Part shown: in pieces, positions 32,724-41,630 of the stretch
How the letters are laid out: the number at the start of each line of letters is the position of its first letter
Numbering within the stretch: position 1 is the stretch's first letter
Translations under genes and position numbers: made by a program
The notes under the pieces: generated by a model
Database searches by the model: none
Told to the model about the DNA's origin: nothing
The model's input: the letters and a program-made list of their open reading frames with translations, nothing else
Assembly (NCBI GenBank): GCA_964499695.1
Contig: CAZCMD010000002.1
Span: forward strand, 1 to 64,000
Direction: 5' to 3'
DNA length: 64,000 nt
DNA from: JAAZBV01 sp964499695
GTDB taxonomy: Bacteria > Desulfobacterota > DSM-4660 > Desulfatiglandales > HGW-15

Positions 32724-34460
32724 ATGAGTGGAATTGGCCTTGTACTTAATCTGGCAAAGGATGCCATACTTACACAGCAATATGCTATTGATGTGATTTC
32801 ACATAATATTGCCAATGTGAGCACTGAAGGGTATGCAAGACAGGTCCCCATGCTTGAGGCACAGGACGCTGCACCCTATGGAGGCCATCTGTTCGGCAGA
32901 GGAGTAAAGCTGAGTGAGATTCAGAGCGTGACAAACGCATTCATAGAAAGGCGTTTACAGTCAGCAACAAGCAACCTCTCCATGATGTCAGAAAAAGAGA
33001 CATACATGAATATCATGGAGACTATCTTTACTGAAAATTCAAGCAACAGTATAAGCAATCAGTTAAGCGAGTTCTGGAATGCCCTTAATGACCTCAATAA
33101 CAATCCTTCAGGAATACCCGAAAGAAATATGGTTACAGAATATGCCTCGCTTCTTGCCCAGAGTTTTCAGGATACAAGCAGTGATCTTCTAAACCTGAGC
33201 AAAGAGATTAACAATTCGGTAGAGGTAAGTATAAACTCCATAAATGAGATACTTGATCAGATAGCAGATGCAAATAAACAGATACAGGTGGTAGGAATTA
33301 CAGGAAATCCAAATGACCTTATAGATAAAAGGAATCTCCTGGTAAAACAACTATCAGAGTATATGGATGTCAATACCTATGAATATGAGGATAGAACCAT
33401 TTCAGTCAGCAGCAATAAGGGTTTTATGCTGGTCAACAAGCAGTCATCATACCACCTTGACTTTACTGGGACAGATATAACCTGGTCAACCAATTCAAGC
33501 CCTATAACTAATGAAATCAATGGGGGCAAACTTGGCGGATGGCTCGATATAAGGGATGAGATAATCCCGAAATTCAAGTCTGACCTTGATGAACTTGCCA
33601 AGGAAATAATATGGGAAGTGAACAAACTTCACAGCCAGGGAGTGGGGCTTAACGGATTTTCCTCTGTCACAGGCACCTATGATGTAGATGATTCATCTCA
33701 GGCGATTGGGAACCCTATTCCACCTAGTTCAGGCCTGGACTATTATGACAGGATAACGAATGGGAGTTTCAGAATATCGCTGTATGATGCAACAGGAAAT
33801 TTTGTGGGAGATACCACAATAGCTGTTACCGCAGCCTCTACCAACCTTGATGACCTCGTATCTGTAATAAACGGGTATACTGGCCTGAACGCCTCAATTA
33901 CAGATGGATTACTAAATATAAAGGCAGACCCCGGTTACACCTTTGCCTTTTCAGATGATAGCAGCAATACCCTTGCAGCGCTCGGTATAAACACATTTTT
34001 TACATCCTCAAACGCAAGGGATATGGGGATAAATGATATGATTCTTGCTGACAAAAACTATATTGCAGCAGGCACAATAAGCGATGACGAAATTTATCCC
34101 GGCGACAACACAAACTCCCTGAAACTGGCAAACCTCCAGTATGAAAATGTATCTGTAAAAAAATGGATATATTCGCGGGGTGAGAGCCCAACCTCACTTG
34201 ATGTGACAAATATTACACTTGATAATTATTTTCACCAGATGGTAGGCTCAATAGGGATAGAGAGCCAGAGCGTACAGCGCGAAAAGAGCTATAATGAGGC
34301 AATACAGGAAGAGATGAAGGCAACAAGGGACAATATATCCGCTGTCTCCCTGGACGAAGAGATGACCAACCTGATCAAGTTTCAGCATGCCTATATGGCC
34401 GCTGCCAAATTAATAACAACCGCACAGGAGATGCTTGATGAGATTCTCCAGACGGTATAG
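32724..34460 (+). CDS. flgK: Flagellar hook-associated protein 1 FlgK
   Basis: The 578-aa axial protein has the FlgK N terminus (MSGIGLVLNLAKDAILTQQY, YAIDVISHNIANVSTEGYAR in parts) and the C-terminal EEMTNLIKFQHAYMAAAKLI helical segment. Coiled-coil D0 domains at both ends are the mark of rod/hook/junction proteins. The middle domain is larger than in E. coli (547 aa) by about 30 residues. It joins hook and filament. Tightly packed after flgN. Confidence 0.95.
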   Translation: MSGIGLVLNLAKDAILTQQYAIDVISHNIANVSTEGYARQVPMLEAQDAAPYGGHLFGRGVKLSEIQSVTNAFIERRLQSATSNLSMMSEKETYMNIMETIFTENSSNSISNQLSEFWNALNDLNNNPSGIPERNMVTEYASLLAQSFQDTSSDLLNLSKEINNSVEVSINSINEILDQIADANKQIQVVGITGNPNDLIDKRNLLVKQLSEYMDVNTYEYEDRTISVSSNKGFMLVNKQSSYHLDFTGTDITWSTNSSPITNEINGGKLGGWLDIRDEIIPKFKSDLDELAKEIIWEVNKLHSQGVGLNGFSSVTGTYDVDDSSQAIGNPIPPSSGLDYYDRITNGSFRISLYDATGNFVGDTTIAVTAASTNLDDLVSVINGYTGLNASITDGLLNIKADPGYTFAFSDDSSNTLAALGINTFFTSSNARDMGINDMILADKNYIAAGTISDDEIYPGDNTNSLKLANLQYENVSVKKWIYSRGESPTSLDVTNITLDNYFHQMVGSIGIESQSVQREKSYNEAIQEEMKATRDNISAVSLDEEMTNLIKFQHAYMAAAKLITTAQEMLDEILQTV

Positions 34461-34473
34461 GTAAAGGTGTAAC

Positions 34474-35370
34474 ATGAGAGTAGCCAATAAATCTATATAT
34501 GACGGCACCATAAGGAACCTCAGCATGACCTCATCAGGAATGGTTGAGGCAAATGAAACTGTATCAACAGCAAAGAGGATAAATAATCTTTCCGATGACC
34601 CTGTAGGCCTTGTTGCCGTGCTGGGACTGAGATCATCCCTGTCCAATCTCAATCAGATGGAAAGAAATATCTCCATGGGAAATTCATGGCTCAAGGCATC
34701 CGAGTCTGCGCTTACTCAGGTAAATAATATACTCACATCCACAAAGGAACTGACTGTTGCAATGAGCAGCGCAAACACCAATGCCTCGCAGAGAGCAAAT
34801 AGTATGGATCTTGTTGACGGGTATCTAAAAGAGATCATCTCTCTTTCAAACAGCACCACCGGAGGAAGGTACATCTTCGGAGGCACAAATACTGATACAA
34901 TACCCTTTGAACTAGATACTGCCGGCACACAGGTTACATACGCAGGGAATGATACTGCCTTCTCAATAAATATCGGCAAGGACTCTGTCGTTCCGGTTGG
35001 GAGAGACGGCAAGGATGTGTTTGGCGAAGACTGGGATGATTCAAATATATTCAAGACTTTAGTTGACCTTAAGACAAGCCTTGGAAGCAATGATATAGCC
35101 GGCATACAGAATGCAATGACAAAACTTGACTCGCATGTAAAAAGCGTCAGTGCCACCATATCAGATATAGGTGGAAAAACAATAAGGCTTAATGTAAAAC
35201 AAGAGGTAGTAACGGATCTCAAACTCACAGATACTGAAAGGATGTCAGAACTTGAAGATGCTGATCTTGCAGCGGCAGTTATAAACCTTAAGTCAAAGGA
35301 GCTGGCATATAATGCGGCACTCTCTTCATCAGCAAAAATGATGGAGTTGAGCCTGGTTAATTTTATATAG
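34474..35370 (+). CDS. flgL: Flagellar hook-associated protein 3 FlgL
   Basis: The 298-aa protein has a flagellin-like N terminus (MRVANKSIYDGTIRNLSMTS; NNLSDDPVGLVAVLGLRSS-like NLSDDPVGLVAVLGLR) and a C-terminal D0 helix (ELAYNAALSSSAKMMELSLVNFI in parts). FlgL sits between FlgK and the filament and is chaperoned by FlgN. It starts 13 bp after flgK. A 78-bp gap follows before csrA. Confidence 0.95.
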   Translation: MRVANKSIYDGTIRNLSMTSSGMVEANETVSTAKRINNLSDDPVGLVAVLGLRSSLSNLNQMERNISMGNSWLKASESALTQVNNILTSTKELTVAMSSANTNASQRANSMDLVDGYLKEIISLSNSTTGGRYIFGGTNTDTIPFELDTAGTQVTYAGNDTAFSINIGKDSVVPVGRDGKDVFGEDWDDSNIFKTLVDLKTSLGSNDIAGIQNAMTKLDSHVKSVSATISDIGGKTIRLNVKQEVVTDLKLTDTERMSELEDADLAAAVINLKSKELAYNAALSSSAKMMELSLVNFI

Positions 35371-35427
35371 CTGCATTCTCGGGTATCTGAGTTTTTACTT
35401 AAGAGGATTATTAGATAAATTATATTT

Positions 35428-35449
35428 CTGGAGCCATGGAGGGTACCAG
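35428..35449 (+). promoter_or_regulatory. Candidate CsrA-binding hairpin over the csrA ribosome site
   Basis: In the csrA leader, CTGG (35428-35431) can pair with CCAG (35446-35449), placing the GGAGGG Shine-Dalgarno (35438-35443) in the loop; there is a second GGA at 35430. CsrA prefers GGA in hairpin loops that overlap ribosome sites. The stem is short, so this is a suggestion of autoregulation, not proof. Confidence 0.35.
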
Positions 35450-35688
35450 TGCTTGTACTAACAAGAAAAGTGGATGAAAGTATAACAATAGGGCATTTTA
35501 TCACCATATCGATCCTGGAGGTCAAAGGGAATCAGGTAAAACTGGGCATCAATGCGCCAAAAGATGTCCATATAAACAGGACCGAGATATATGAAAAGAT
35601 CATGAGTGAAAATATAAAGGCATCACAGACAGAGATCGATCTTGATAAATTCCTTAACTCTATTGAAACAGGTGAAAAAGGAAAGTAA
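35449..35688 (+). CDS. csrA: Carbon storage/flagellin translation regulator CsrA
   Basis: The 79-aa protein begins at GTG 35449 with GGAGGG upstream and has the CsrA core: LVLTRKVDESITIG, VKLGINAPKDVHINRTEIYEKI (quoted in part), with Arg44-type RNA-binding residue region INRTEIY. CsrA binds GGA motifs in mRNA leaders and represses translation, classically of flagellin. Its stop overlaps the start of fliW (TAATG), the antagonist gene, a common pairing. Confidence 0.96.
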   Translation: MLVLTRKVDESITIGHFITISILEVKGNQVKLGINAPKDVHINRTEIYEKIMSENIKASQTEIDLDKFLNSIETGEKGK

Positions 35689-36125
35689 TGAATATAAAAA
35701 CTTCAAGATTTGGCGAGATAGAAATTGATAAAGAAAGGATTATCCAGTTTACTGATGGCCTGATTGGGTTTCCTGATGAAAAGGAATATATAGTCATGGA
35801 ACACAGGAGTGATTCCCCTTTCATGTGGCTCCAGTCTGTAAATAAGCCTGACCTGGCCTTTGTTATAATGAATCCTTTTCAGGTTTTTCCTGAATACCTG
35901 AAGGATATCCCGCAAGAAGAAGAAAATGCCCTGAAGCCGGACAATAATGAAACAGTAATGATATTTGCGATTGTCACCATACCAAATGGAAAGCCTCAAG
36001 AATCAACCTTAAACCTGATGGGGCCGGTTGTAATAGACCCTGTTACAAATAAAGGCAAACAGGTAATCCTTGCAAATTCGGGATACAGTCACCGGCACCC
36101 GATCATGTTTAAAACTGACAAGTAA
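35688..36125 (+). CDS. fliW: FliW flagellar assembly factor, CsrA antagonist
   Basis: The 145-aa protein has FliW motifs: TSRFGEIEIDKERIIQFTDG (short form FGEIEID), FPDEKEYIV, PFMWLQSV and the C-terminal NSGYSHRHPI. FliW binds CsrA and flagellin, coupling filament protein level to its translation. Its ATG at 35688 overlaps the csrA stop by one base, so coupling is strict. Final gene of the flagellar run. Confidence 0.93.
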   Translation: MNIKTSRFGEIEIDKERIIQFTDGLIGFPDEKEYIVMEHRSDSPFMWLQSVNKPDLAFVIMNPFQVFPEYLKDIPQEEENALKPDNNETVMIFAIVTIPNGKPQESTLNLMGPVVIDPVTNKGKQVILANSGYSHRHPIMFKTDK

Positions 36126-36240
36126 GAGAATATTTTTATCATTTTTTTATGGCAAAAGTAAAAATTACTGCATAATATCCTTGAAAAAATAGTACTTACG
36201 TATTATATTTTGTGTTACTTTTCTTAGTCAGGGTTCAGTA

Positions 36241-36465
36241 ATGAAAACAAATACGGGTCTTGCGATTATTCCGGTGAATTATGAGATCAAGCCTGTGAGG
36301 GGGATTTCCAGCAGAGCTATAGGCGCATATAATAATGATAAGGATAAACTTGTAAAACTCCCTTTTACTGACACAAAATATAACCGTGTTGGCAGCACCT
36401 ATGGCAGGGCAGGCAATGAAAAGGATACCAGGGGCATGGGAGAAAATATTGACCTGTATGTATAG
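36241..36465 (+). CDS. 74-aa small protein downstream of fliW
   Basis: A 74-codon frame with flagellar-neighbour-like codon use: MKTNTGLAIIPVNYEIKPV, then GAYNNDKDKLVKLPF, ending GENIDLYV. The Gly-x-x-hydrophobic-Asp-hydrophobic ending recurs in small deltaproteobacterial proteins next to flagellar genes in my recollection, not checked. The ribosome site (AGGGTTCAGTA) is weak. No membrane or signal segment. It is convergent with the PilZ gene, nine bases apart. Confidence 0.45.
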   Translation: MKTNTGLAIIPVNYEIKPVRGISSRAIGAYNNDKDKLVKLPFTDTKYNRVGSTYGRAGNEKDTRGMGENIDLYV

Positions 36466-36474
36466 CAACTGACC

Positions 36475-37191
36475 CTATTCATCAAAACCTCCCCTTTCCT
36501 TGAGCACCCTTCTCTGACAATAATAGGTAAATTTTGTAAGTTCGTTCTGGTCATCCTTTTTTATTTCAAGGATCTTAAGTCCAAAATCCATTTTCCCTGT
36601 TTCCACATATTTTATCATTCTTACAATCTCAGCAGAACCCATCTTGATATTAACAGAGTTTTCTTCCTCTTCATATAAAAGAGAGATGGCCAACAATTTT
36701 TCACCCTTGAACAGGATATCCTTATTATACCGGTTTAGATCAGCCTCTATCTGGATACCCTCTTCACTTATATTTGTAACCGTAAAGGTCATTTGAGTGT
36801 CAGCACATTTGCAGGATAACTTTACTCCTGAAGGGACAGGCACCCTGAAACAGTTACGTCTCTGTACCCTTTCTATGTATTCGGGAAAAGGGAACTTGAT
36901 TCTTCTACCAAATATCCTGTCAATGGTCGTCTTGAAACTGTACTGTATCTTTTCACTATCACTGAACTGGAAATAACATTTTTTACCTTCGGCAATAGGG
37001 GTAACAGAATCGGCGCTTCCGGGGTAATCAATGAAGAATCCCCTGTTTTCAGTATCAGACAGGCCCAGCACAATTGTCAGGCCATCGAAATTTGTACCCA
37101 TCACATGTATGTTCAGTATGGTATGATCCTGTTTTAATCTCTCAAGGATAGCAAGCATCTTTTTCCCGCTGATCTTCTCCGTTTCTTCCAT
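36475..37191 (-). CDS. YcgR-like PilZ-domain protein (c-di-GMP flagellar brake type)
   Basis: The 238-aa protein has an N-terminal YcgR-like domain (about 1-105) and a C-terminal PilZ domain with both c-di-GMP motifs: R-x-x-x-R in VQRRNCFRVPV (residues about 118-128) and N-x-S-x-x-G in VTNISEEGIQI. Binding of c-di-GMP by such proteins slows the flagellar motor. It lies next to the flagellar genes in convergent orientation. Cytoplasmic, no signal. Confidence 0.85.
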   Translation of the reverse strand: MEETEKISGKKMLAILERLKQDHTILNIHVMGTNFDGLTIVLGLSDTENRGFFIDYPGSADSVTPIAEGKKCYFQFSDSEKIQYSFKTTIDRIFGRRIKFPFPEYIERVQRRNCFRVPVPSGVKLSCKCADTQMTFTVTNISEEGIQIEADLNRYNKDILFKGEKLLAISLLYEEEENSVNIKMGSAEIVRMIKYVETGKMDFGLKILEIKKDDQNELTKFTYYCQRRVLKERGGFDE

Positions 37192-37275
37192 AACTGTACC
37201 CCATTAATTCCCTGCCCTGATCATACATATCTTAGAGATGCAATACCTGTGCCCTGCAATACTGATCCCGGGTGA

Positions 37276-37962
37276 TCAGGAAATGGTTCCATGATTTTTA
37301 CCAGATTTCATTACCAAACGATGTATGAATACATATGCTACAATTACTACTGCAATAAAAAGCAGAATCCATATGTAATGTTCTGCTATCATAGCCTTTC
37401 CGCTGTGAACCAGGTCACTGTATGACATATCACCGGATAGACTCCCGAGATAATAGCCAACCCATAATAAAATTATAGACCATATACCAGCGCCAAGACC
37501 GGTAAATAATGTAAACTTCGCAAAAGGCATTCTAGCAATACCTGCGGGTATTGAGATCAACTGCCGAATAGCTGGAAGGAGACGGCATATAAATGTGGCA
37601 ATCTCTCCATATTTTAAAAATATCTCTTCCGACCTTGTAAGCACCACTGGTTTTAGAAAAAAGCATTTACCATAACAATAAAGAAAAGGCCTGCCCAGAC
37701 GAATTGCCAGATAATAGTTTATATACGCCCCGGTAAGGGATCCGGCCAGACCGCATACAAACACAACAGCGATGTCAATACAGGGTTCACCGAAAAACAG
37801 CTCACCCCTATATGCCATGAAACCAGCAGGGATCAAGACCACCTCACTCGGGAAGGGGATAAATGAGCTTTCTATGGTCATAAATATGAAGACCATTAGA
37901 AAACCCCATACATGTGCATATTGCACTGCCCATTCAATATGTCCTATTATTATCTCTGTCAT
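37276..37962 (-). CDS. DedA-family membrane protein
   Basis: The 228-aa protein has the DedA/VTT layout: N-terminal FIFMTIESSFIPFPSEVVLIPAGFMAY (in parts ESSFIPFPSEVVL), GALTGAYINYYLAIRLGRP-like GSLTGAYINYYLAIRLGR, and FICRLLPAIRQLISIPAGIARM with the conserved R-x-x-P-x-x-R. Such proteins act as lipid scramblases/flippases or in membrane homeostasis. It is 10 bp after the DUF4301 gene, on the same strand. Confidence 0.85.
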   Translation of the reverse strand: MTEIIIGHIEWAVQYAHVWGFLMVFIFMTIESSFIPFPSEVVLIPAGFMAYRGELFFGEPCIDIAVVFVCGLAGSLTGAYINYYLAIRLGRPFLYCYGKCFFLKPVVLTRSEEIFLKYGEIATFICRLLPAIRQLISIPAGIARMPFAKFTLFTGLGAGIWSIILLWVGYYLGSLSGDMSYSDLVHSGKAMIAEHYIWILLFIAVVIVAYVFIHRLVMKSGKNHGTIS

Positions 37963-37972
37963 CTCTATTCAT

Positions 37973-39532
37973 TTACTCCGGCTGATGCTCATCCCTTATA
38001 AGATCAAAAACAGTTTTTACAGGACTGAAGGTTGCAGCAGGCACTTCAATAAAAACAGTATTCCAGAAAGCCATAGAGCCATTCCAGAGCCCGGGCAGTT
38101 CAAGTGCCTTCACTTCCCTGCCATTCTGTGATTTTAAGGAAATAAAGCCTGCATCATTATCTACATACTCTCCCAGGTTATATGGATTCCCACAATAATC
38201 CCTAAGGCCGCATACAAGATCAACCGGGTTAAAATGGGTTGCAGACTCAAATGCCTTTTTCTGATCCTTCTTATTCAGGTCTATCTGTGATGATTCGACT
38301 ATTTGTATTGAGGTGCCTTTACCTGTCTTTTCAACCCAGAATGGTCCGCCTCCAGGTTCACCTGCATTCTTTACCATCCCGCATACTCTTAACGGCCTGT
38401 TAAGAATACCAATAAGATATTCTCTTTGTATACTGACAGGACTCTCTGTTAATCCATTATCAGGTGTGATACAAAGGCGTTTTTGTAAATATGTGAATAG
38501 TGATTTTATATATTGATCATCATGGTTACCCTCTATCAGGGTTTTTAAATGTCCGAATATTTCATTCTGAAGATAAATCAGGAAACCCCCGATGGCCTTT
38601 TTATACCTGGAGGTGATATCCTTAAACCTGTCATGGCTGACATTATCTATATTCTTGATAAAAACAATATCACCCTTAAGGTTTGAAAGATTTTCTATCA
38701 GGGCACCGTGGCCTCCAGGCCTGAAAACAAGGGCCCCATTTTCATCCCGGAATGGCATATTATCCATATCAACTGCGATTATATCTGTATGAGGCATCTG
38801 GCATGAATACCCTATTTCAAATTTAGCCCCTTCCCTTTCATACTGGTCAAGGACAGAGTCAATGTATCCCCTTACCCGTGCCTCATGTTCAGGGGAGATG
38901 GTAAAATGAATCTTTACCCTGCCAGCCCTGTCATATGTATAATTGAATGCCTCAACAAGGTGCTCCTCAAATGGAGTTCTCGAATGGGTATCATACCTGT
39001 GAAACGGTATCAAACCCTTGGGGATATTGGGTAAGTTAAGGCCTTCATCAGACAGGAGGCAATCAAGTATCCGGCTGATATTTTGATCTTTAACAGCATC
39101 ATCAATGTTAATGCCGTTTTCTTTCATTTTTATTTTAAGATCATCATAGAAGGCGTATCTTTTTAGATCACCTGTGAATGAAATGAGAGGTTTATGTCTT
39201 TCATCAGATAATATTTTTCCGAGATCATCCACATTTTTTATTTCGTTATAAACCTCAAGCAGATATTTAAACATCCTGCTGGCTGCCCCTGATGCAGGCA
39301 CAAATTTCATGCACCTGCCCTGCTTCCGGGCAGTATCAAATGTACTGATATATTTTTCGATATCATTATTATCCAGGGTTGTAATGCCATCATTGATAGT
39401 ACAGGGTCTTAAGATCTTTGTGAATGGTATCCCTTTTTTAAATATGTTAATTTGAGAGATAACCTTTTCAGGCGTCATCCCATGTGCGGATATCTGTGTA
39501 AGATCTGCTTTTGAGAACATTGATGTATCCAT
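37973..39532 (-). CDS. DUF4301-family cytoplasmic protein
   Basis: The 519-aa soluble protein has FVPASGAASRMFKYLLEVY, PKGLIPFHRYDTHSRTPFEEH and FRPGGHGALIENL, which I recognise as the DUF4301 signature. The GASRMF and GHGALI stretches suggest a nucleotidyltransferase-like core; the family is found in Bacteroidetes and some deltaproteobacteria with no known function to me. The DedA gene follows 10 bp on. The 256 bp upstream holds the divergent ArsR-type promoter at its far end and otherwise no gene I can support. Confidence 0.7.
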   Translation of the reverse strand: MDTSMFSKADLTQISAHGMTPEKVISQINIFKKGIPFTKILRPCTINDGITTLDNNDIEKYISTFDTARKQGRCMKFVPASGAASRMFKYLLEVYNEIKNVDDLGKILSDERHKPLISFTGDLKRYAFYDDLKIKMKENGINIDDAVKDQNISRILDCLLSDEGLNLPNIPKGLIPFHRYDTHSRTPFEEHLVEAFNYTYDRAGRVKIHFTISPEHEARVRGYIDSVLDQYEREGAKFEIGYSCQMPHTDIIAVDMDNMPFRDENGALVFRPGGHGALIENLSNLKGDIVFIKNIDNVSHDRFKDITSRYKKAIGGFLIYLQNEIFGHLKTLIEGNHDDQYIKSLFTYLQKRLCITPDNGLTESPVSIQREYLIGILNRPLRVCGMVKNAGEPGGGPFWVEKTGKGTSIQIVESSQIDLNKKDQKKAFESATHFNPVDLVCGLRDYCGNPYNLGEYVDNDAGFISLKSQNGREVKALELPGLWNGSMAFWNTVFIEVPAATFSPVKTVFDLIRDEHQPE

Positions 39533-39731
39533 AACCGTTCCGATAATTAGTAATTTACTCGTACAATAAAAGTAAACAGAGGATATTTTAAAGGAAGATT
39601 CATGTCAATATGATCTTGGGAAAGTTTCGCATTACTGTTATGTTTTTTAAAATTGCTTTTATTTCTTGTATAAAAGTAATTTGTCTCGCTGGCCTTAATA
39701 GAAAATGAGAATTTAATACTGAAATCTGCTC

Positions 39732-39769
39732 TTGACATAAGAATATTATTTGGTTATTTTACCAAATAA
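39732..39769 (+). promoter_or_regulatory. Promoter with overlapping ArsR-type operator
   Basis: TTGACA (39732-39737), a 17-bp spacer and TATTTT (39755-39760) form a good sigma-70 promoter. A perfect 9-bp inverted repeat, TTATTTGGT (39746-39754) and ACCAAATAA (39761-39769), has a six-base centre that is exactly the -10 box. A dimeric ArsR-family repressor bound there would block RNA polymerase. The regulator gene starts 20 bp downstream (39789, GAGGTG site), so autoregulation is the simplest reading. Confidence 0.75.
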
Positions 39770-39788
39770 ACAAACATGAGGTGACATA

Positions 39789-40112
39789 ATGAATCAGAAG
39801 AATAAATCTTTATACGAGGCAAAGTCCAGGGTTCTTAAGGCCCTTGCCCACCCCACACGGTTGTGGATGGCTGAAGAACTTTCAAAAGGGGAGCGATGCG
39901 TGTGTGAATTTGTCGAAGTTATTGATGTTGATTTTTCCACCATTTCAAAGCATCTCACTGTTTTGAAGCAGGCAGGTATTGTGGAGGATGACAAACGCGG
40001 TAAACAGGTATTTTACCGCCTGAAGGTTCCCTGTGTTCTAAATTTCATGAGTTGTGTTGAGGCTGTAATTGAGTCACAGATCAAAACACAGAAAGGTCTG
40101 ATCAAAAAATAA
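39789..40112 (+). CDS. ArsR/SmtB-family metal(loid)-responsive repressor
   Basis: The 107-aa winged-helix protein has ALAHPTRLWMAEEL at the N terminus, a DNA-recognition helix region FSTISKHLTVLKQAGIV and the wing KRGKQVFYRLK. ERCVCEF (C37 and C39) corresponds to the ELCVCDL metalloid-binding element of ArsR; the third cysteine of classical ArsR is absent. It therefore probably senses As(III), Sb(III) or a soft metal. It heads an operon of efflux genes and likely represses itself through the overlapping operator 20 bp upstream. Confidence 0.88.
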   Translation: MNQKNKSLYEAKSRVLKALAHPTRLWMAEELSKGERCVCEFVEVIDVDFSTISKHLTVLKQAGIVEDDKRGKQVFYRLKVPCVLNFMSCVEAVIESQIKTQKGLIKK

Positions 40113-40208
40113 TTAACTATAGGGTATTCAGGTCGTAGGCATTTGGCGTTTCCAATCCTACACTATAAATAAAGTCAGATGTGAGAGTAAATAATTTTGA
40201 GGTAAATT

Positions 40209-41630
40209 ATGAAAAATAAAAAAGCTATATTTATGACGCTTTTCTCAATTATATCTATTGGTCTTACCGGGTGTGTAATGAAACCATCCACTGATGCCTA
40301 TTATCCGATCCCGCTTAGTTATCATACTGAACCAGATCAACCGCAAACAATAACAGCAAGATATCCTGCTGTATTAAATCCTGAAGGCATGATGCTTCCG
40401 GAAATTATCAAAATCGCACTGGAAAACAACTTTGAAATTGCTGTGTCAGTTCATGAATCCGATGCTTCTATGGCACGCATTGATCAGTCAAAAAGCGTAA
40501 CCCGCCCTGTGTTAACAGCAGAGGGAGGATATTCGCTTTATCTGGATGATCAGCGTCTTATACCTGCAAGATCAAATGGTGACCCCGGGGCATTCAGCAA
40601 TTCAATTTTTTCCGGGGATATGGTTGTAAGAATGCCTTTATATGCAGGAGGAAGATATGTAAATGCCATAAAGGCCGAAGAGCTGCTCGGAGATGCATCG
40701 GAATACAATGTGAACCGCATAAAAAATGAGGTTGTATTCAATGTTACAAGGGTTTTTTATAATATCCTTGCGCAGGATAAAATCCTTGAGTCATTGTCCT
40801 TCTCAAAGGATGCCCTTGAATCCCATATAAAGAGGGTTAACAATCTTATTGACCTGAAAAAGGCTGCAAAGGTTGATCTCTTACGCACAGAGGTAAGGCT
40901 TGCTGATATCAATCAACGTATTTTAGCGGAAAACAATACCCTGATGATACTTAAAAGGACACTGATAAACCTTATGGGGATTAACCCCGGAGAGGGGGAG
41001 GTCAAACTTAAAGGGGATTTTACAGAAAACACTTATCAGCCATTTTCACCTGAAGAATCTCTCCAGACTGCTTTAGAGCAAAGACCTGATTATCTTGCTG
41101 CAAAAAAAATTCTCGAATCCCAGGCAAAAAAGGTTGATATGGCCAGGTCAGGCCATTACCCCTCCATTAATCTTTTCGGATCATACGGGGGACGATGGGC
41201 CGCAGGCGGAAGCGCCCAGGGTTCATCAGATGAATTTTCCGATACTGGGAAAATAGGCGTTGGCATAGAAGTGCCACTCTTTAACTGGGGCCGTGTTGAC
41301 GCCCAGATAAGGGAAGAATACGCAAAACTTGAAGCATCACGAAAACGGCTTGATAAACTGAAGGATATGATACGTCTTGAAACAGAATCGGCCCTTTTGC
41401 TCTTTAATTCCATATCTGAGCGTATTCAGATGCTTAAAAAGGCGATTGAGCAGGCGCGTGAAGGACTGCGCATTGAACAGCAGAAATATGAGCTTGGAAA
41501 GGGTGTTATTGTTGATGTCCTTGATTCGCAGACCGCGCTGCTGGAATCGGAGACAAACTATTATATTGCACTTGGAGAGAGCCACGTCGCACTGGCACAG
41601 ATCAATCTGGTTACTGGAGGATTAAAATAA
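40209..41630 (+). CDS. TolC-like outer-membrane factor lipoprotein
   Basis: The 473-aa protein has a lipobox (SIGLTGC, Cys near 22), so it is lipid-anchored, and the OEP repeats typical of outer-membrane efflux proteins, with long helices (NEVVFNVTRVFYNILAQDKIL; LDSQTALLESETNYYIALGES). It provides the outer-membrane duct of the RND system. The next gene overlaps its stop by one base. Preceding gene is the ArsR regulator, 96 bp upstream. Confidence 0.88.
   Translation: MKNKKAIFMTLFSIISIGLTGCVMKPSTDAYYPIPLSYHTEPDQPQTITARYPAVLNPEGMMLPEIIKIALENNFEIAVSVHESDASMARIDQSKSVTRPVLTAEGGYSLYLDDQRLIPARSNGDPGAFSNSIFSGDMVVRMPLYAGGRYVNAIKAEELLGDASEYNVNRIKNEVVFNVTRVFYNILAQDKILESLSFSKDALESHIKRVNNLIDLKKAAKVDLLRTEVRLADINQRILAENNTLMILKRTLINLMGINPGEGEVKLKGDFTENTYQPFSPEESLQTALEQRPDYLAAKKILESQAKKVDMARSGHYPSINLFGSYGGRWAAGGSAQGSSDEFSDTGKIGVGIEVPLFNWGRVDAQIREEYAKLEASRKRLDKLKDMIRLETESALLLFNSISERIQMLKKAIEQAREGLRIEQQKYELGKGVIVDVLDSQTALLESETNYYIALGESHVALAQINLVTGGLK

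Noticed and set aside
39547..39738. 63-aa minus-strand frame between the DUF4301 gene and the ArsR-type promoter
   Set aside because: No ribosome site, unusual composition, and it overlaps the -35 region; judged a chance frame.
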